Positions 42,931-51,995 of a stretch of DNA of 64,000 nucleotides are shown one piece after another. The stretch spans positions 62,001 through 126,000 of the forward strand of contig JACVCO010000002.1 of assembly GCA_016741995.1 (NCBI GenBank). Reading direction: 5' to 3'. Positions within the stretch are counted from its first letter, which is position 1. Each line of letters starts with the position of its first letter. Under the pieces are notes generated by a model. The model made no database searches and was not told the DNA's origin. It worked only from the letters and a program-made list of their open reading frames with translations. This stretch comes from Hydrogenophaga sp. (lineage in GTDB: Bacteria; Pseudomonadota; Gammaproteobacteria; Burkholderiales; Burkholderiaceae_C). The position numbers and the translations under genes were made by a program.

Positions 42931-43431
42931 ATGACCTATCCCGTCGAAGGCGGATGCGATTGCCGCTACATCCGTTACCGCCTGGCCACGCCGCCGATGA
43001 TCGTGCACTGCTGCCATTGCCGGTGGTGCCAGCGCGAGTCCGGGACTGCGTTTGCGCTCAATGCGATGTACGAGTCCGATCGGGTGGAGCACCTTGCCGG
43101 TGAGCCCGAGGTGGTGGACACGCCTTCGGCGAGCGGGGTGGGCCAGCGGATTGCCCGGTGCCCGACATGCCGAGTGGCGCTCTGGAGCCACTACGCGGGC
43201 TCGGGCCCGGTGACGCGGTTCGTGCGTGTCGGCACGCTCGACAACCCGGACCTGATGCCGCCGGACGTGCACATCTTCACCCGCTCCAAACAGCCGTGGG
43301 TGGTGATTCCCGCGGGTGCGCTTGCGTTCGAGGCGTTCTACGAGCGCGAGGCCGTGTGGTCTGCGCAGGCGTTGGCGAGGCGGCGTGAGCTCCTGCCGCA
43401 GATCGAGGCCTACCTCGCCGGGCGACGCTGA
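42931..43431 (+). CDS. GFA-family zinc protein
   Basis: A 166-residue protein with the zinc-binding Cys sets of the GFA (glutathione-dependent formaldehyde-activating enzyme-like) family: GGCDCRYIRYR (about 8-18), VHCCHCRWCQRESGTAF (about 25-41) and ARCPTCRVALWSHY (about 75-88). The true activity of most members is unknown. I chose the ATG at 42931 because the family motif starts soon after it; no strong ribosome binding site is seen. A bidirectional terminator follows 16 bp after the stop. Confidence 0.88.
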   Translation: MTYPVEGGCDCRYIRYRLATPPMIVHCCHCRWCQRESGTAFALNAMYESDRVEHLAGEPEVVDTPSASGVGQRIARCPTCRVALWSHYAGSGPVTRFVRVGTLDNPDLMPPDVHIFTRSKQPWVVIPAGALAFEAFYEREAVWSAQALARRRELLPQIEAYLAGRR

Positions 43432-43447
43432 GGCGCGGCGCCCCCAA

Positions 43448-43480
43448 AGAAGAAAGCCCCGCATTCGCGGGGATTTCTTT
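43448..43480. terminator. bidirectional rho-independent terminator
   Basis: A six-base GC stem (CCCCGC ... GCGGGG) with loop ATTC at 43457-43472 is flanked by AAAGAAGAAAG on the left and ATTTCTTT on the right. U-rich tails thus form on both strands. It separates the GFA gene from the convergent fccB. Confidence 0.85.
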
Positions 43481-43499
43481 CAACGCAAGGCTGCGCGCA

Positions 43500-44780
43500 T
43501 CAAGCCAGCATGTCGGCCCAGATGTTCTTTGCCCAGCCCATGGCGTAAGCGCCTTCGAGCTCGCTGGCCGCGGTGGAGAGACCGCCCGAGCCGGGCACCG
43601 TCAGCATGGTTTTCTGCGCGGCGTCGTAGCGGTGCACGCTGGCCACGTGCACCACGTCCTTGGCGGTGACGAAGCTGTAGCAGGTGTTGGCGTACAGCGG
43701 CAGTTGCGGCGGCTCTTTGCCTTGCAGCAGCGAGACGACGGCGGCGGCGCAGGTCTTGCCGTGCTGGTTGGCCATGTGGCCGGACTTGGGCATGGCCGGG
43801 GCGATCTGGATCGCGTCGCCGATGACGTGGATGTTCTTCGCGGCCTTCGATTCGAAGGTGAGGAAGTCGACCTCGCACCAGCGGGCGTTGGCGGTGGCCA
43901 GGCCGCTCTTGGTGGCGATGGCGCCGGCGCGCATGTTGGGCAGCACGTTGGCCACGCCGGCCTTGAAGTCGTCGTTGAACTCGAACTTCAGGGTGTTGGT
44001 GGTGTGGTCCACGTCCACCACCTTGTGCTTGGGGCGGTACTCGATGAGGCCCTTGTAGTGCTCGTCCCAGGCCTTCATGAACAGGCCCTTCTTCGACGTG
44101 ATGTCGTCGTTGGCGTCGAAGATGATGACCTTGCTCTTGGGCTTGGTGACCTTGAAGTAGCTGGCCACCATGCACGCGCGTTCGTACGGGCCGGGCGGGC
44201 AGCGGTACGGGGCGAGCGGGATGGAGAGCGCGTAGGTGCCGCCGTCGGGCAGGGCTTTGAGCTGTTCGTGCAGCATGGCCGTTTGCGGGCCGGCCTTCCA
44301 GGCGTGCAGCACCTTGTCTTGCGCGCCGGGCTTGTTCAGGCCGGGGATGGTGTCGAGCATGAAGTCGATACCGGGCGAGAGGATGAGCCGGTCGTAGGGC
44401 AGGGTGGCGCCGCTGGCCAGCTTCACGGTGCGCTTGTCGGCGTCGATGCTGTCGACCATGTCACGCACGACCTTCACGCCGTGGTTGCGGCCCAGGGTGT
44501 CGTAGGGCACGGTGATGTCGGCCAGCGTCTTGTGGCCGCCCACCACCAGGTTGCTCAGCGGGCACGACACGAAGCTGGCGTTGGGCTCGACGAGCGTCAC
44601 GTCCACGCCACCTTCGGAGAACAGGCGCACGTATTTGGCGGCGGTGGCGCCGCCGTAGCCGCCCCCCACCACCACCACCTTGGGCTTGCTGCCGCCCATG
44701 CTGGCGCAACCACCGAGCAGGCCCAGGCCCGCCACCGCCGAGCCCGCGCCCAGCGTCTGTACGAATTGACGACGTTTCAT
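43500..44780 (-). CDS. fccB: flavocytochrome c sulfide dehydrogenase, flavin subunit
   Basis: A 426-residue periplasmic flavoprotein with a Tat signal (MKRRQFVQTLG, hydrophobic stretch, then GGCASMGG). The FAD fold shows VVVVGGGYGGATAAKYVRLF (about 36-55). The redox Cys pair is in FVSCPLSN and YRCPPGPYERAC, and the C-terminal FCSD domain is present (PLYANTCYSFV). It oxidises sulfide, passing electrons to the partner cytochrome; SoxF is a close relative. It follows the cytochrome gene by 11 bp, divergent from the sox operon. Confidence 0.9.
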   Translation of the reverse strand: MKRRQFVQTLGAGSAVAGLGLLGGCASMGGSKPKVVVVGGGYGGATAAKYVRLFSEGGVDVTLVEPNASFVSCPLSNLVVGGHKTLADITVPYDTLGRNHGVKVVRDMVDSIDADKRTVKLASGATLPYDRLILSPGIDFMLDTIPGLNKPGAQDKVLHAWKAGPQTAMLHEQLKALPDGGTYALSIPLAPYRCPPGPYERACMVASYFKVTKPKSKVIIFDANDDITSKKGLFMKAWDEHYKGLIEYRPKHKVVDVDHTTNTLKFEFNDDFKAGVANVLPNMRAGAIATKSGLATANARWCEVDFLTFESKAAKNIHVIGDAIQIAPAMPKSGHMANQHGKTCAAAVVSLLQGKEPPQLPLYANTCYSFVTAKDVVHVASVHRYDAAQKTMLTVPGSGGLSTAASELEGAYAMGWAKNIWADMLA

Positions 44781-44791
44781 GGTGGGGCTCC

Positions 44792-45094
44792 TTATCTCTT
44801 CTGGGCCGCGAAGTAGGCGGCGATCTGGGCGAGCTGTTCGTCGCTGTAGCCCTTGGCGAGCTGGTGCATGATGGTCGCGGGCCGCTGGCCGTTCTTGAAG
44901 GCCAGCAACTGCTGCTGCAGTTCGTTCTTGTCGCGGCCGGCCAGGCCGATCATCCCCGGCTCGGCGCGGCCGTTGGTGCCGTGGCAGTTGGCGCAGGCCG
45001 CGGCCCACACCTTGATCTGATCGACCTGGGCCTGGGCGCCGGCTGTGGTGGCCAATAGCGCCGCGGCGGCCAGCCATCTCCTCGTGTTTTTCAT
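44792..45094 (-). CDS. fccA: class I cytochrome c partner of FccB
   Basis: A 100-residue periplasmic monohaem cytochrome. The signal peptide is cleaved near AQA-Q (about 23), CANCH is at 34-38, and an axial Met candidate is in PATIMHQLAKGYSDEQLA. The single haem and size match the short FccA/SoxE-type cytochromes paired with FccB/SoxF. It accepts electrons from FccB. GGAGAA precedes the ATG. It is the first gene of the minus-strand pair, facing soxC across 183 bp. Confidence 0.85.
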   Translation of the reverse strand: MKNTRRWLAAAALLATTAGAQAQVDQIKVWAAACANCHGTNGRAEPGMIGLAGRDKNELQQQLLAFKNGQRPATIMHQLAKGYSDEQLAQIAAYFAAQKR

Positions 45095-45222
45095 CGTTTT
45101 CTCCGGTTGCGGGTGGGGGTATGTGCCTCCAAAACTGTAGCAGTCCCGGGGCGGCGCTCTGTGGGCCGGTCCATTGGAAAGCGAGCGGCGGAGAAATGCA
45201 TCAAGGGTTTTTACCCATCCGA

Positions 45223-45242
45223 ATATCAGTACGTAACGATAT
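45223..45242. promoter_or_regulatory. candidate operator between fccAB and soxC
   Basis: ATATCAGTACGTAACGATAT reads the same on both strands at 16 of 20 positions: outer arms ATATC/GATAT and centre TACGTA. It is AT-rich in a GC-rich intergenic region, 35 bp upstream of the soxC start and 128 bp upstream of fccA. ArsR-type sulfur regulators (SoxR, BigR/SqrR) bind AT-rich dyads in such places; the link here is inference. No regulator gene lies nearby. Confidence 0.5.
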
Positions 45243-45277
45243 AGTCCCGCCGTCGGATTCTTTGCAGGGGCACCGCC

Positions 45278-46618
45278 GTGTCGGACGCGCTTCATCACAC
45301 CATCGGCCGGGTGCTGCCCGCGCCGGAAAACCACCTCGGTGCCGAGCAACTCGAGCAGGCGCGCAAGGCGCGCCGCAGTTTCATGGGCAAGGCCCTCGCC
45401 ATGGGTGCGGGCGCCATCGCCGCCACGCAAGCCCCGCGCGCCCGCGCGGCCGAGGGCGACCCGGCAATCCTGGACATGCCCGAACACACGCGCGGCCTGG
45501 GCCGCCCCGTGGCCGACCCGGCCTACGGCCAGCCCAGCAAGTGGGAGGCGAACCTGCAGCGCCGCCAGAGCCCGGGCCTCACGCGCGTGCCGCAGGCCTC
45601 GGTGAGCTTCGCGCCGCTGCAGGGCCTGTTCGGGATGATCACGCCCAGCGGCCTGCACTTCGAGCGCCACCACCAGGGCTGGTGGGACGTGGACCCTTCG
45701 AAGCACCGCCTGATGGTGCACGGCCTGGTGAAGCGCTCGCGCGTGTTCACCATGGACGAGTTGATGCGACTGCCCAGCGTCTCGCGCATCCACTTCATCG
45801 AATGCGGCGCGAACAGCGCGCCCGAGTGGGGCAACGTGGCCCTTCCCACCGTGCAATACACGCACGGCATGGTGAGCTGCTCCGAGTTCACCGGTGTGCG
45901 CCTGTCCACCCTGCTCGAGATGTGCGGCGTCGACAAGAAGCTCGGCAAGTACGTGCTGGCCGAGGGCGCCGACGGTTCCTCGATGACGCGAACCATCGAC
46001 ATGGAACGCGCCATGGACGATTGCATCGTGGCCTGGGGTATGAACGGCGAGATGCTGCGCCCCGAGAACGGCTACCCGCTGCGCCTGGTGGTGCCTGGCA
46101 TTCAGGGCGTGAGCTGGGTGAAGTACCTGCGCCGCCTGGAGGTGGGCGACCAGAAGTGGGCCACCAAGGACGAGTCGATCCACTACATCGACCTCATGCC
46201 CGACGGCACGCACCGCCAGTACACCGGCATTCAGGAGTGCAAGAGCGTGATCACCACGCCCTCGGGCGGGCAGATGCTGCTCGACAAGGGCTACTACAAC
46301 GTGAGCGGCCTCGCGTGGTCGGGCCGTGGCACGGTCAAGCGCGTGGACGTGAGCTTCGACGGTGGCCGCAACTGGCGCACCGCACGGCTGGAAGGCCCTG
46401 TGCTGGACAAGGCGCTCACGCGCTTCAACATCGACTGGGTGTGGGACGGCAAGCCCGTGATCCTGCAGAGCCGCGCGATCGACAGCACGGGCTACGTGCA
46501 GCCCAAGATCAACCAGTTGCGCGCGGTGCGCGGCACGCGCTCGATCTACCACCAGAACGCCATCCAGTCGTGGCGCGTCGCCGAGAGCGGCGAAGTCTTC
46601 AACGTGCAGGTGTACTGA
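45278..46618 (+). CDS. soxC: sulfane dehydrogenase molybdenum subunit SoxC
   Basis: A 446-residue molybdenum-cofactor protein of the sulfite oxidase family. The N-terminus has a Tat-like ARRSFMGKALAMGAGAIAAT and cleavage near ARAAEG. The molybdenum ligand Cys lies in IHFIECGANSAPEWG (about 180), followed by WGMNGEMLRPENGYPLRLVV and the C-terminal dimerisation domain. With SoxD it oxidises the sulfane sulfur bound to SoxY. The start is a GTG at 45278 preceded by AGGGG. It is the first gene of soxCDYZAXB. Confidence 0.95.
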   Translation: MSDALHHTIGRVLPAPENHLGAEQLEQARKARRSFMGKALAMGAGAIAATQAPRARAAEGDPAILDMPEHTRGLGRPVADPAYGQPSKWEANLQRRQSPGLTRVPQASVSFAPLQGLFGMITPSGLHFERHHQGWWDVDPSKHRLMVHGLVKRSRVFTMDELMRLPSVSRIHFIECGANSAPEWGNVALPTVQYTHGMVSCSEFTGVRLSTLLEMCGVDKKLGKYVLAEGADGSSMTRTIDMERAMDDCIVAWGMNGEMLRPENGYPLRLVVPGIQGVSWVKYLRRLEVGDQKWATKDESIHYIDLMPDGTHRQYTGIQECKSVITTPSGGQMLLDKGYYNVSGLAWSGRGTVKRVDVSFDGGRNWRTARLEGPVLDKALTRFNIDWVWDGKPVILQSRAIDSTGYVQPKINQLRAVRGTRSIYHQNAIQSWRVAESGEVFNVQVY

Positions 46619-47709
46619 TGGTGGCCGCGATGCGATCCCTCGTGATGCTTTCGCTGGCGCTTCTGGCCGGCACCGCCTTCGCCCAGGACAAGCCCTGGCA
46701 ATCCATCGGCCGCGAGGCCACGCCGGCCGAGATCAGGGCCTGGGACATCGACGTGCGGCCCGACTTCAAGGGCCTGCCCAAGGGCGCGGGCAGCGTGAAG
46801 CTGGGCGAGCAGGTGTGGGACGCGCAGTGCGCGTCGTGCCATGGCAGCTTCGGCGAATCGAACGAGGTGTTCACGCCCATCGTGGGCGGCACCACCGCGG
46901 CCGACATCGCGCGCGGCCGCGTGAAGAACCTGGAGCCGGGCAACATCTTCCCGCAGCGCACCACGCTCATGAAGGTGGCCACCGTCTCCACGCTGTGGGA
47001 CTACATCAACCGCGCCATGCCCTGGAATGCGCCCAAGACGCTCAAGACCGAGGAGGTCTATGGCGTGCTCGCGTACATCCTGTACCTGGGCAACATCGTG
47101 CCGGCCGATTACACGCTGTCGGACCAGAACATCGCCGAGGTGCAGCAACGCATGCCCAACCGCAACGGCATGGTGTTCCACGAGCCGCTGTGGAAGGTGG
47201 GCAGCCAGGGCGACACGAAGAACGTGGCCTGCATGAAGGATTGCCCCACCGAGGCGCAGATCCGGTCGGCGTTGCCCGACTTCGCGCGCGATGCGCACGG
47301 CAACGTGCAGGAGCAGAACCGCGTGGTGGGCCCGGTGCGCGGCGCCGACACCACCAAACCGCCCATCCAAGGCCTGGTGGGCAGCGCGCCCGTGCCGGCC
47401 GCCGTGGTGGTGGCCGCGGCACCGCCGGCCGCCACGCCCGCCAACAATGGCGGGCCGGATGTGAAGGCCCTGCTGGCCAGCAACAGCTGCACCGCCTGCC
47501 ACGGCGTGAGCAACAGGATCGTGGGCCCGGGCTTCACCGAGATCCTGGCGAAACACAAGGGCCGTGCCGACCTGGAGGCCTACCTCACCGGCAAGATCAA
47601 GGGCGGCAGCAGCGGCGTGTTCGGTGCCGTGCCCATGCCGCCGCAACCCCAGCTCAAGGACGCCGATGCCCAGGCCATCGCGCGCTGGATCGCGGCTGGT
47701 CCGAAATGA
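46618..47709 (+). CDS. soxD: sulfane dehydrogenase dihaem cytochrome SoxD
   Basis: A 363-residue periplasmic cytochrome with a signal peptide (cleavage near AFA-Q at 22) and two c-type haem sites, CASCH at about 71-75 and CTACH at about 291-295. An Ala/Pro-rich linker joins the two domains. It takes electrons from SoxC during sulfane oxidation. Its ATG shares one base with the soxC stop (TGATG), so the two are translationally coupled. The 162-bp gap to soxY is the longest in the operon and has no clear structure. Confidence 0.95.
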   Translation: MVAAMRSLVMLSLALLAGTAFAQDKPWQSIGREATPAEIRAWDIDVRPDFKGLPKGAGSVKLGEQVWDAQCASCHGSFGESNEVFTPIVGGTTAADIARGRVKNLEPGNIFPQRTTLMKVATVSTLWDYINRAMPWNAPKTLKTEEVYGVLAYILYLGNIVPADYTLSDQNIAEVQQRMPNRNGMVFHEPLWKVGSQGDTKNVACMKDCPTEAQIRSALPDFARDAHGNVQEQNRVVGPVRGADTTKPPIQGLVGSAPVPAAVVVAAAPPAATPANNGGPDVKALLASNSCTACHGVSNRIVGPGFTEILAKHKGRADLEAYLTGKIKGGSSGVFGAVPMPPQPQLKDADAQAIARWIAAGPK

Positions 47710-47871
47710 ATTCCAAATATGCGCAACTAATGGTTTTTCCCCTGACCATCGCGGCGCGCGCCCTGCAAGCTATGGCCATTCGCACCAGGCCGTTGTTCCG
47801 GGGGGTGTCTGCCCCATGAAAACACGATCGATACACTCGCCCCTCGACCCGAATCTGCACAGGAGTTCACG

Positions 47872-48327
47872 ATGAACCACACCCGCCGAGACGCCCTCAA
47901 GACCACCGGTGCGTTTGCCACCCTGGTGTCCATGGGCATCGTCACCCAAAGCCAGGCCCACGCCGCGCTGGAACGCGCGAGCTTCGAGGTGAAGACGCTC
48001 GCCGACGCGCTCAAGGCCATCGGTGGCACGCCCGCCACCAGCGACCAGATCAGCGTGGTGGCGCCCGACATCGCCGAGAACGGCGCTGTGGTGCCCATCG
48101 GTGCCGCGAGCAAGCTGCCCAACACCACCGACATCTTCCTCATCGTCGAGAAGAACCCGATGCCGCTGGCCGCGGGCTTCACCATTCCCGCCGGCACGGC
48201 GGCCGAGGTGTCCACCCGCCTGAAGATGGGCCAGAGCTCCAACGTGATGGCCGTGGTCAAGGCCGACGGCAAGCTGTACTCGGCGACCAAGGAAACCAAG
48301 GTCACGCTGGGCGGCTGCGGTGGCTGA
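47872..48327 (+). CDS. soxY: sulfur carrier SoxY
   Basis: A 151-residue periplasmic protein with a Tat signal (TRRDALKTTGAFATLVSMGI). The C-terminal swinging arm is VTLGGCGG, whose Cys (149) carries the sulfur intermediates. The fold segment MGQSSNVMAVVKADGKLYSA is typical. It works as a heterodimer with SoxZ, exported together. AGGAG stands before the ATG. Confidence 0.96.
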   Translation: MNHTRRDALKTTGAFATLVSMGIVTQSQAHAALERASFEVKTLADALKAIGGTPATSDQISVVAPDIAENGAVVPIGAASKLPNTTDIFLIVEKNPMPLAAGFTIPAGTAAEVSTRLKMGQSSNVMAVVKADGKLYSATKETKVTLGGCGG

Positions 48328-48371
48328 TCGGCCCCTTCAACGACGAATCAACGAACACACAGGAGCCCCAC

Positions 48372-48683
48372 ATGGCTGATCCGATGCGCATCCGTGCCGC
48401 CGTTGCCGACGGCGAAACCACCGTCCGCGTGCTCATGTCGCACGTCATGGAACCCGGCACCCGCCGCGACAGCGCCGGCAACCTCATTCCCGGTCACTTC
48501 ATCCGCGAGGTCGAGTGCACGCATAACGGCAAGGTGGTGCTGCAGGGGCAGTTCACCGGTGCCGTGGCCCAGAACCCCTTCCTGTCCTTCAAGTTCAAGG
48601 GCGGCGCCAAGGGCGACAAGGTCGTCGTGAAATGGAGCGACAACAAAGGAGATTCGCGCACCGACGAAGCGAGCATCGCGTAA
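48372..48683 (+). CDS. soxZ: SoxYZ complex subunit SoxZ
   Basis: A 103-residue protein without its own signal peptide, as expected for SoxZ, which is co-exported with SoxY. Typical segments are RVLMSHVMEPGTRRDSAGNL, IPGHFIREVECTHNGK and FLSFKFKGGAKGDKVVVKW. AGGAG precedes the ATG, 44 bp after soxY. Confidence 0.96.
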   Translation: MADPMRIRAAVADGETTVRVLMSHVMEPGTRRDSAGNLIPGHFIREVECTHNGKVVLQGQFTGAVAQNPFLSFKFKGGAKGDKVVVKWSDNKGDSRTDEASIA

Positions 48684-48717
48684 GTTCCGCCCCCAAAACA
48701 ACACGAGGAGACACCCC

Positions 48718-49524
48718 ATGAATCGCAACGCTTCCCGCGTGGTCATCGCGCTCGCCGGGCTGCTGGCGGCCGTGGCCGTGCACGCGCAATCGTCCACGGC
48801 CGAAGGCATCGCCAAGTACCGCGAGATGCTGCAGGACGGCAACCCCGCCGAGCTGTTCGAGATGAAGGGCGAAGAGCTCTGGAAGCAGAAACGCGGGCCG
48901 AAGAACGCGTCGCTGGAGCAATGCGATCTGGGCAAGGGGCCGGGTGTCATCAAGGGCGTGTTCGTGGAGCTGCCGCGCCACTTCAAGGACACCAACCGCG
49001 TGCAGGACCTGGAGTCGCGCATCGTCACCTGCATGGAGACGCTGCAGGGTTTCAACGCCGAAGAGATCGCCAAGACGCCGTTCAACCGCGGCGAGATGGC
49101 CAACGTGACGGCGCTGGCCACCTATGTGGCCACGGCCTCCAAGGGCATGAAGTTCAAGCTGTCGCAATCGCACGCGCAGGAAAAGCTGATGTACGAAACG
49201 GGCAAGCGCCTGTTCTTCACGCGCGGCGGCACGCACGATTTCTCGTGTGCCTCCTGCCACGGCGAGAGCGACAAACGCATCCGCCTGCAGGACCTGCCCA
49301 ACCTCACGAAGAACCCGGGCGACGGCATCGGCTTCGCGGCCTGGCCCGCGTACCGCGTGTCCAACGCGCAGATGTGGGGCATGCAACTGCGCCTGAACGA
49401 CTGTTTCCGCCAGATGCGCTGGCCCGAGCCCAAGTTCGGCAGCGACGCCACCATCGCGCTCAGCGTGTACATGGGCGTCAACGCCAAGGGCGCCGAGTCG
49501 ATCGTGCCGGCCATCAAGCGCTGA
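48718..49524 (+). CDS. soxA: thiosulfate-oxidising cytochrome SoxA
   Basis: A 268-residue periplasmic cytochrome with a signal peptide (cleavage near VHA-Q, about 23). One c-type haem site is present, CASCH at about 177-181, and the active-site Cys is in LNDCFRQMRWPEP (about 231). The N-terminal domain keeps single cysteines (LEQCDLG, IVTCMETL) but has no second CxxCH, so this is the monohaem SoxA type. SoxAX couples thiosulfate to SoxY. Confidence 0.95.
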   Translation: MNRNASRVVIALAGLLAAVAVHAQSSTAEGIAKYREMLQDGNPAELFEMKGEELWKQKRGPKNASLEQCDLGKGPGVIKGVFVELPRHFKDTNRVQDLESRIVTCMETLQGFNAEEIAKTPFNRGEMANVTALATYVATASKGMKFKLSQSHAQEKLMYETGKRLFFTRGGTHDFSCASCHGESDKRIRLQDLPNLTKNPGDGIGFAAWPAYRVSNAQMWGMQLRLNDCFRQMRWPEPKFGSDATIALSVYMGVNAKGAESIVPAIKR

Positions 49525-49537
49525 AGAGGAGCCCACC

Positions 49538-50185
49538 ATGAACCGCAAGACCCTTCTCGCGCTCGCTCCGTTGTCCTTCCTGCTCGCGGCGTGCTCCCTG
49601 CCGCCGTCGCAAGCCGACGTGGAAAAGGCCACAGCCGACATGCTCAAGACTTCGTTCCAGGCGCGCGGCATCGCCACGCTGGATCGGTTGGACCAGGACC
49701 AGGCCAACGCGTCCTGCCTCCAGGCCGACGTCTCCGGCAAACCGCTTGACGAGAAGCTCGCCAAGGCGATCGAGGAAGCCAACCTGAAGACGGTGAAGTG
49801 GCCGTCGGACGGCAAGTTCCTGGGCGACTGGAAACAGGGCGAGACCATCGCGCAAAGCGGCCGTGGCCTCACCTGGACGGACCAGGCCAACCAGGCCAAC
49901 GGTGGCAATTGCTACAACTGCCACCAGATCAGCAAGGAAGAGATCTCCTTCGGCACGCTGGGCCCCAGCCTCTACAACTACGGCAAGCTGCGCGGCGTGA
50001 GCGACCCGAACGCCGCGGGTTCCAAGCCCATCGTCGAGTACACCTGGGGCAAGCTCTACAACGCGCGCGCGTACAACGCCTGCTCGCAGATGCCGCGCGC
50101 CGGGCACAAGGGCATCCTGAACGAACAGCAGCTCAAGCACGTGATGGCGCTGTTGCTCGACCCGGACTCGCCCGTCAACAAATGA
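49538..50185 (+). CDS. soxX: cytochrome SoxX, lipoprotein-like
   Basis: A 215-residue cytochrome with one haem site, CYNCH at about 125-129, and a probable axial Met in ACSQMPRAGHKG near the C-terminus. The N-terminus ends in LLAACSLPP, a lipobox, so it may be membrane-anchored in the periplasm, which would tether SoxAX. It has an extra about 80-residue N-terminal stretch compared with short SoxX proteins. AGGAG precedes the ATG, and the stop overlaps soxB as ATGA. Confidence 0.94.
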   Translation: MNRKTLLALAPLSFLLAACSLPPSQADVEKATADMLKTSFQARGIATLDRLDQDQANASCLQADVSGKPLDEKLAKAIEEANLKTVKWPSDGKFLGDWKQGETIAQSGRGLTWTDQANQANGGNCYNCHQISKEEISFGTLGPSLYNYGKLRGVSDPNAAGSKPIVEYTWGKLYNARAYNACSQMPRAGHKGILNEQQLKHVMALLLDPDSPVNK

Positions 50186-51906
50186 GCCTGAGTCGACGCG
50201 AATTCCTGCAGTTGCTGGCCGCTGCGGGCGCCGCAGGCATGGCCATCGACCACCGCGACGCGCTCGCGGCCACGGCCGGTGCCGGTGAGCGCCTGTACGA
50301 CGTGCCTGCGTTCGGCAACGTGAGCTTCCTGCACTTCACCGATTGCCACGCGCAACTCACGCCGGTGTACTTCCGCGAACCCAGCATGAACCTGGGCGTG
50401 GGCGATGCGCGCGGCAAGGCGCCGCACCTGGTGGGCGAAGCGCTGCTCAAGCATTTCGGTATCCGGCCCGGTTCGGCGCAGGCGCACGCGTTCAACTACC
50501 TCGATTTCACGCAGGCCGCCAAAACCTACGGCAAGGTGGGCGGCTTCGCGCACCTGGCCACGCTGGTGAAGCAACTGCGGGCCGGCCGCCCGCACGCCTG
50601 GCTGCTCGACGGGGGCGACACCTGGCAAGGCTCGGCCACGTCGCTGTGGACCAACGGGCAGGACATGGTCGACGCCTGCAAGAAGCTGGGCGTGAACATC
50701 ATGACCCCGCACTGGGAGTTCACCTTCGGCGCGAAGCGCGTGCAGGAAATCGTCGAGAAAGATTTCAAAGGCCACATCGAATTCCTGGCCCACAACGTGA
50801 AGACGACGGACTTCGAGGACCTGGTCTTCAAGCCTTACACGATTCGCGAGATGAATGGCGTGCCGGTCGCCGTCATCGGCCAGGCCTTCCCCTACACGCC
50901 CATCGCCAACCCGCGCTACATGGTGCCCGACTGGACCTTCGGCATTCAGGAAGAGCACCTGCAGAAGATGGTGGACGAGGTGCGGGGCAAGGGCGCCCAG
51001 GTGGTGGTGCTGCTCTCGCACAACGGCATGGACGTGGACTTGAAGCTCGCATCGCGCGTGAGCGGCATCGACGCGATCCTGGGAGGCCACACGCACGACG
51101 GCATGCCCGCGCCCACGGTGGTGAAGAACCCGGGCGGCCAGACGCTGGTGACCAACGCCGGCTCCAACACCAAGTTCCTCGGCGTGCTCGATTTCGACGT
51201 GCGCGGCGGCAAGGTGCAGGGCCACCAGTACCGGCTGATGCCCATCTTCGCCAACCTGCTGCCGGCCGACGCCGACATGCAGGCGCACATCGACGGCGTG
51301 CGCGCGCCATACAAGGCAAAGCTCGAGGAGAAGCTCGCCGTCACGCAGGACCTGCTGTACCGACGCGGCAACTTCAACGGCTCGTGGGACCAGGTCATCT
51401 GCGAGGCGCTGATGGAGGTGAAGGGCGCGGATCTGTCGTTCTCGCCGGGAGTGCGCTGGGGCACCTCGCTGCTGCCGGGCAGCACCATCACCATGGAACA
51501 CCTGATGGACCAGACGGCCATCACCTATCCCGCGACCACGCTCAACGAATTCACCGGCACGCAGATCAAGGAGATCCTGGAAGACGTGGCCGACAACATC
51601 TTCAACCCCGACCCGTACTACCAGCAGGGTGGCGACATGGTGCGCGTGGGCGGCTTGCAGTACAACATCGCACCCAACGAACGCATGGGCGCGCGCATCC
51701 AGAACATGACGCTCAAGGGCAAGGCCCTGGAAGCGGACAAGAAGTACAAGGTGGCGGGCTGGGCCTCGGTGCAGGAGAACGCGAAGGGCGAGCCGGTGTG
51801 GGACGTCGTCGCCACGCACCTGCGCAGCAAGAAGGTCATCAAGGGCGTGAAAGTGAACACGCCGCGCATCGTCGGCATGGCGGGCAACCCCGGCATGGTG
51901 GGCTGA
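50182..51906 (+). CDS. soxB: sulfate thiol esterase SoxB
   Basis: A 574-residue periplasmic metallophosphatase-like enzyme with a Tat signal (SLSRREFLQLLAAAGAAGMA). Metal-binding motifs are LHFTDCHAQLTPVY, LLDGGDTWQGSATS and LGGHTHDGMP, and the family's FNGSWDQVICEALMEVKGAD segment is present. It releases sulfate from cysteine-S-sulfonate on SoxY using a dimanganese site. The ATG overlaps the soxX stop. It is the last gene of the operon; a long hairpin follows. Confidence 0.96.
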   Translation: MSLSRREFLQLLAAAGAAGMAIDHRDALAATAGAGERLYDVPAFGNVSFLHFTDCHAQLTPVYFREPSMNLGVGDARGKAPHLVGEALLKHFGIRPGSAQAHAFNYLDFTQAAKTYGKVGGFAHLATLVKQLRAGRPHAWLLDGGDTWQGSATSLWTNGQDMVDACKKLGVNIMTPHWEFTFGAKRVQEIVEKDFKGHIEFLAHNVKTTDFEDLVFKPYTIREMNGVPVAVIGQAFPYTPIANPRYMVPDWTFGIQEEHLQKMVDEVRGKGAQVVVLLSHNGMDVDLKLASRVSGIDAILGGHTHDGMPAPTVVKNPGGQTLVTNAGSNTKFLGVLDFDVRGGKVQGHQYRLMPIFANLLPADADMQAHIDGVRAPYKAKLEEKLAVTQDLLYRRGNFNGSWDQVICEALMEVKGADLSFSPGVRWGTSLLPGSTITMEHLMDQTAITYPATTLNEFTGTQIKEILEDVADNIFNPDPYYQQGGDMVRVGGLQYNIAPNERMGARIQNMTLKGKALEADKKYKVAGWASVQENAKGEPVWDVVATHLRSKKVIKGVKVNTPRIVGMAGNPGMVG

Positions 51907-51915
51907 GCGCAGCAA

Positions 51916-51950
51916 GAAAAAAGCCACCGCCCGTGAGGGCGGTGGCTGTC
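51916..51950. terminator. terminator between soxB and the convergent porin gene
   Basis: An 11-bp perfect stem (AGCCACCGCCC / GGGCGGTGGCT) with loop GTGA lies at 51922-51947. A run of six A lies on its left, so a canonical U-tract forms on the minus strand, ending the porin transcript. On the plus strand there is no T-run, so it may only protect or pause the sox mRNA end. Confidence 0.85.
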
Positions 51951-51995
51951 AATACCTTGGAGAGAGAGCGGGGCCGCAAGGCCCCGTTGTCACGA

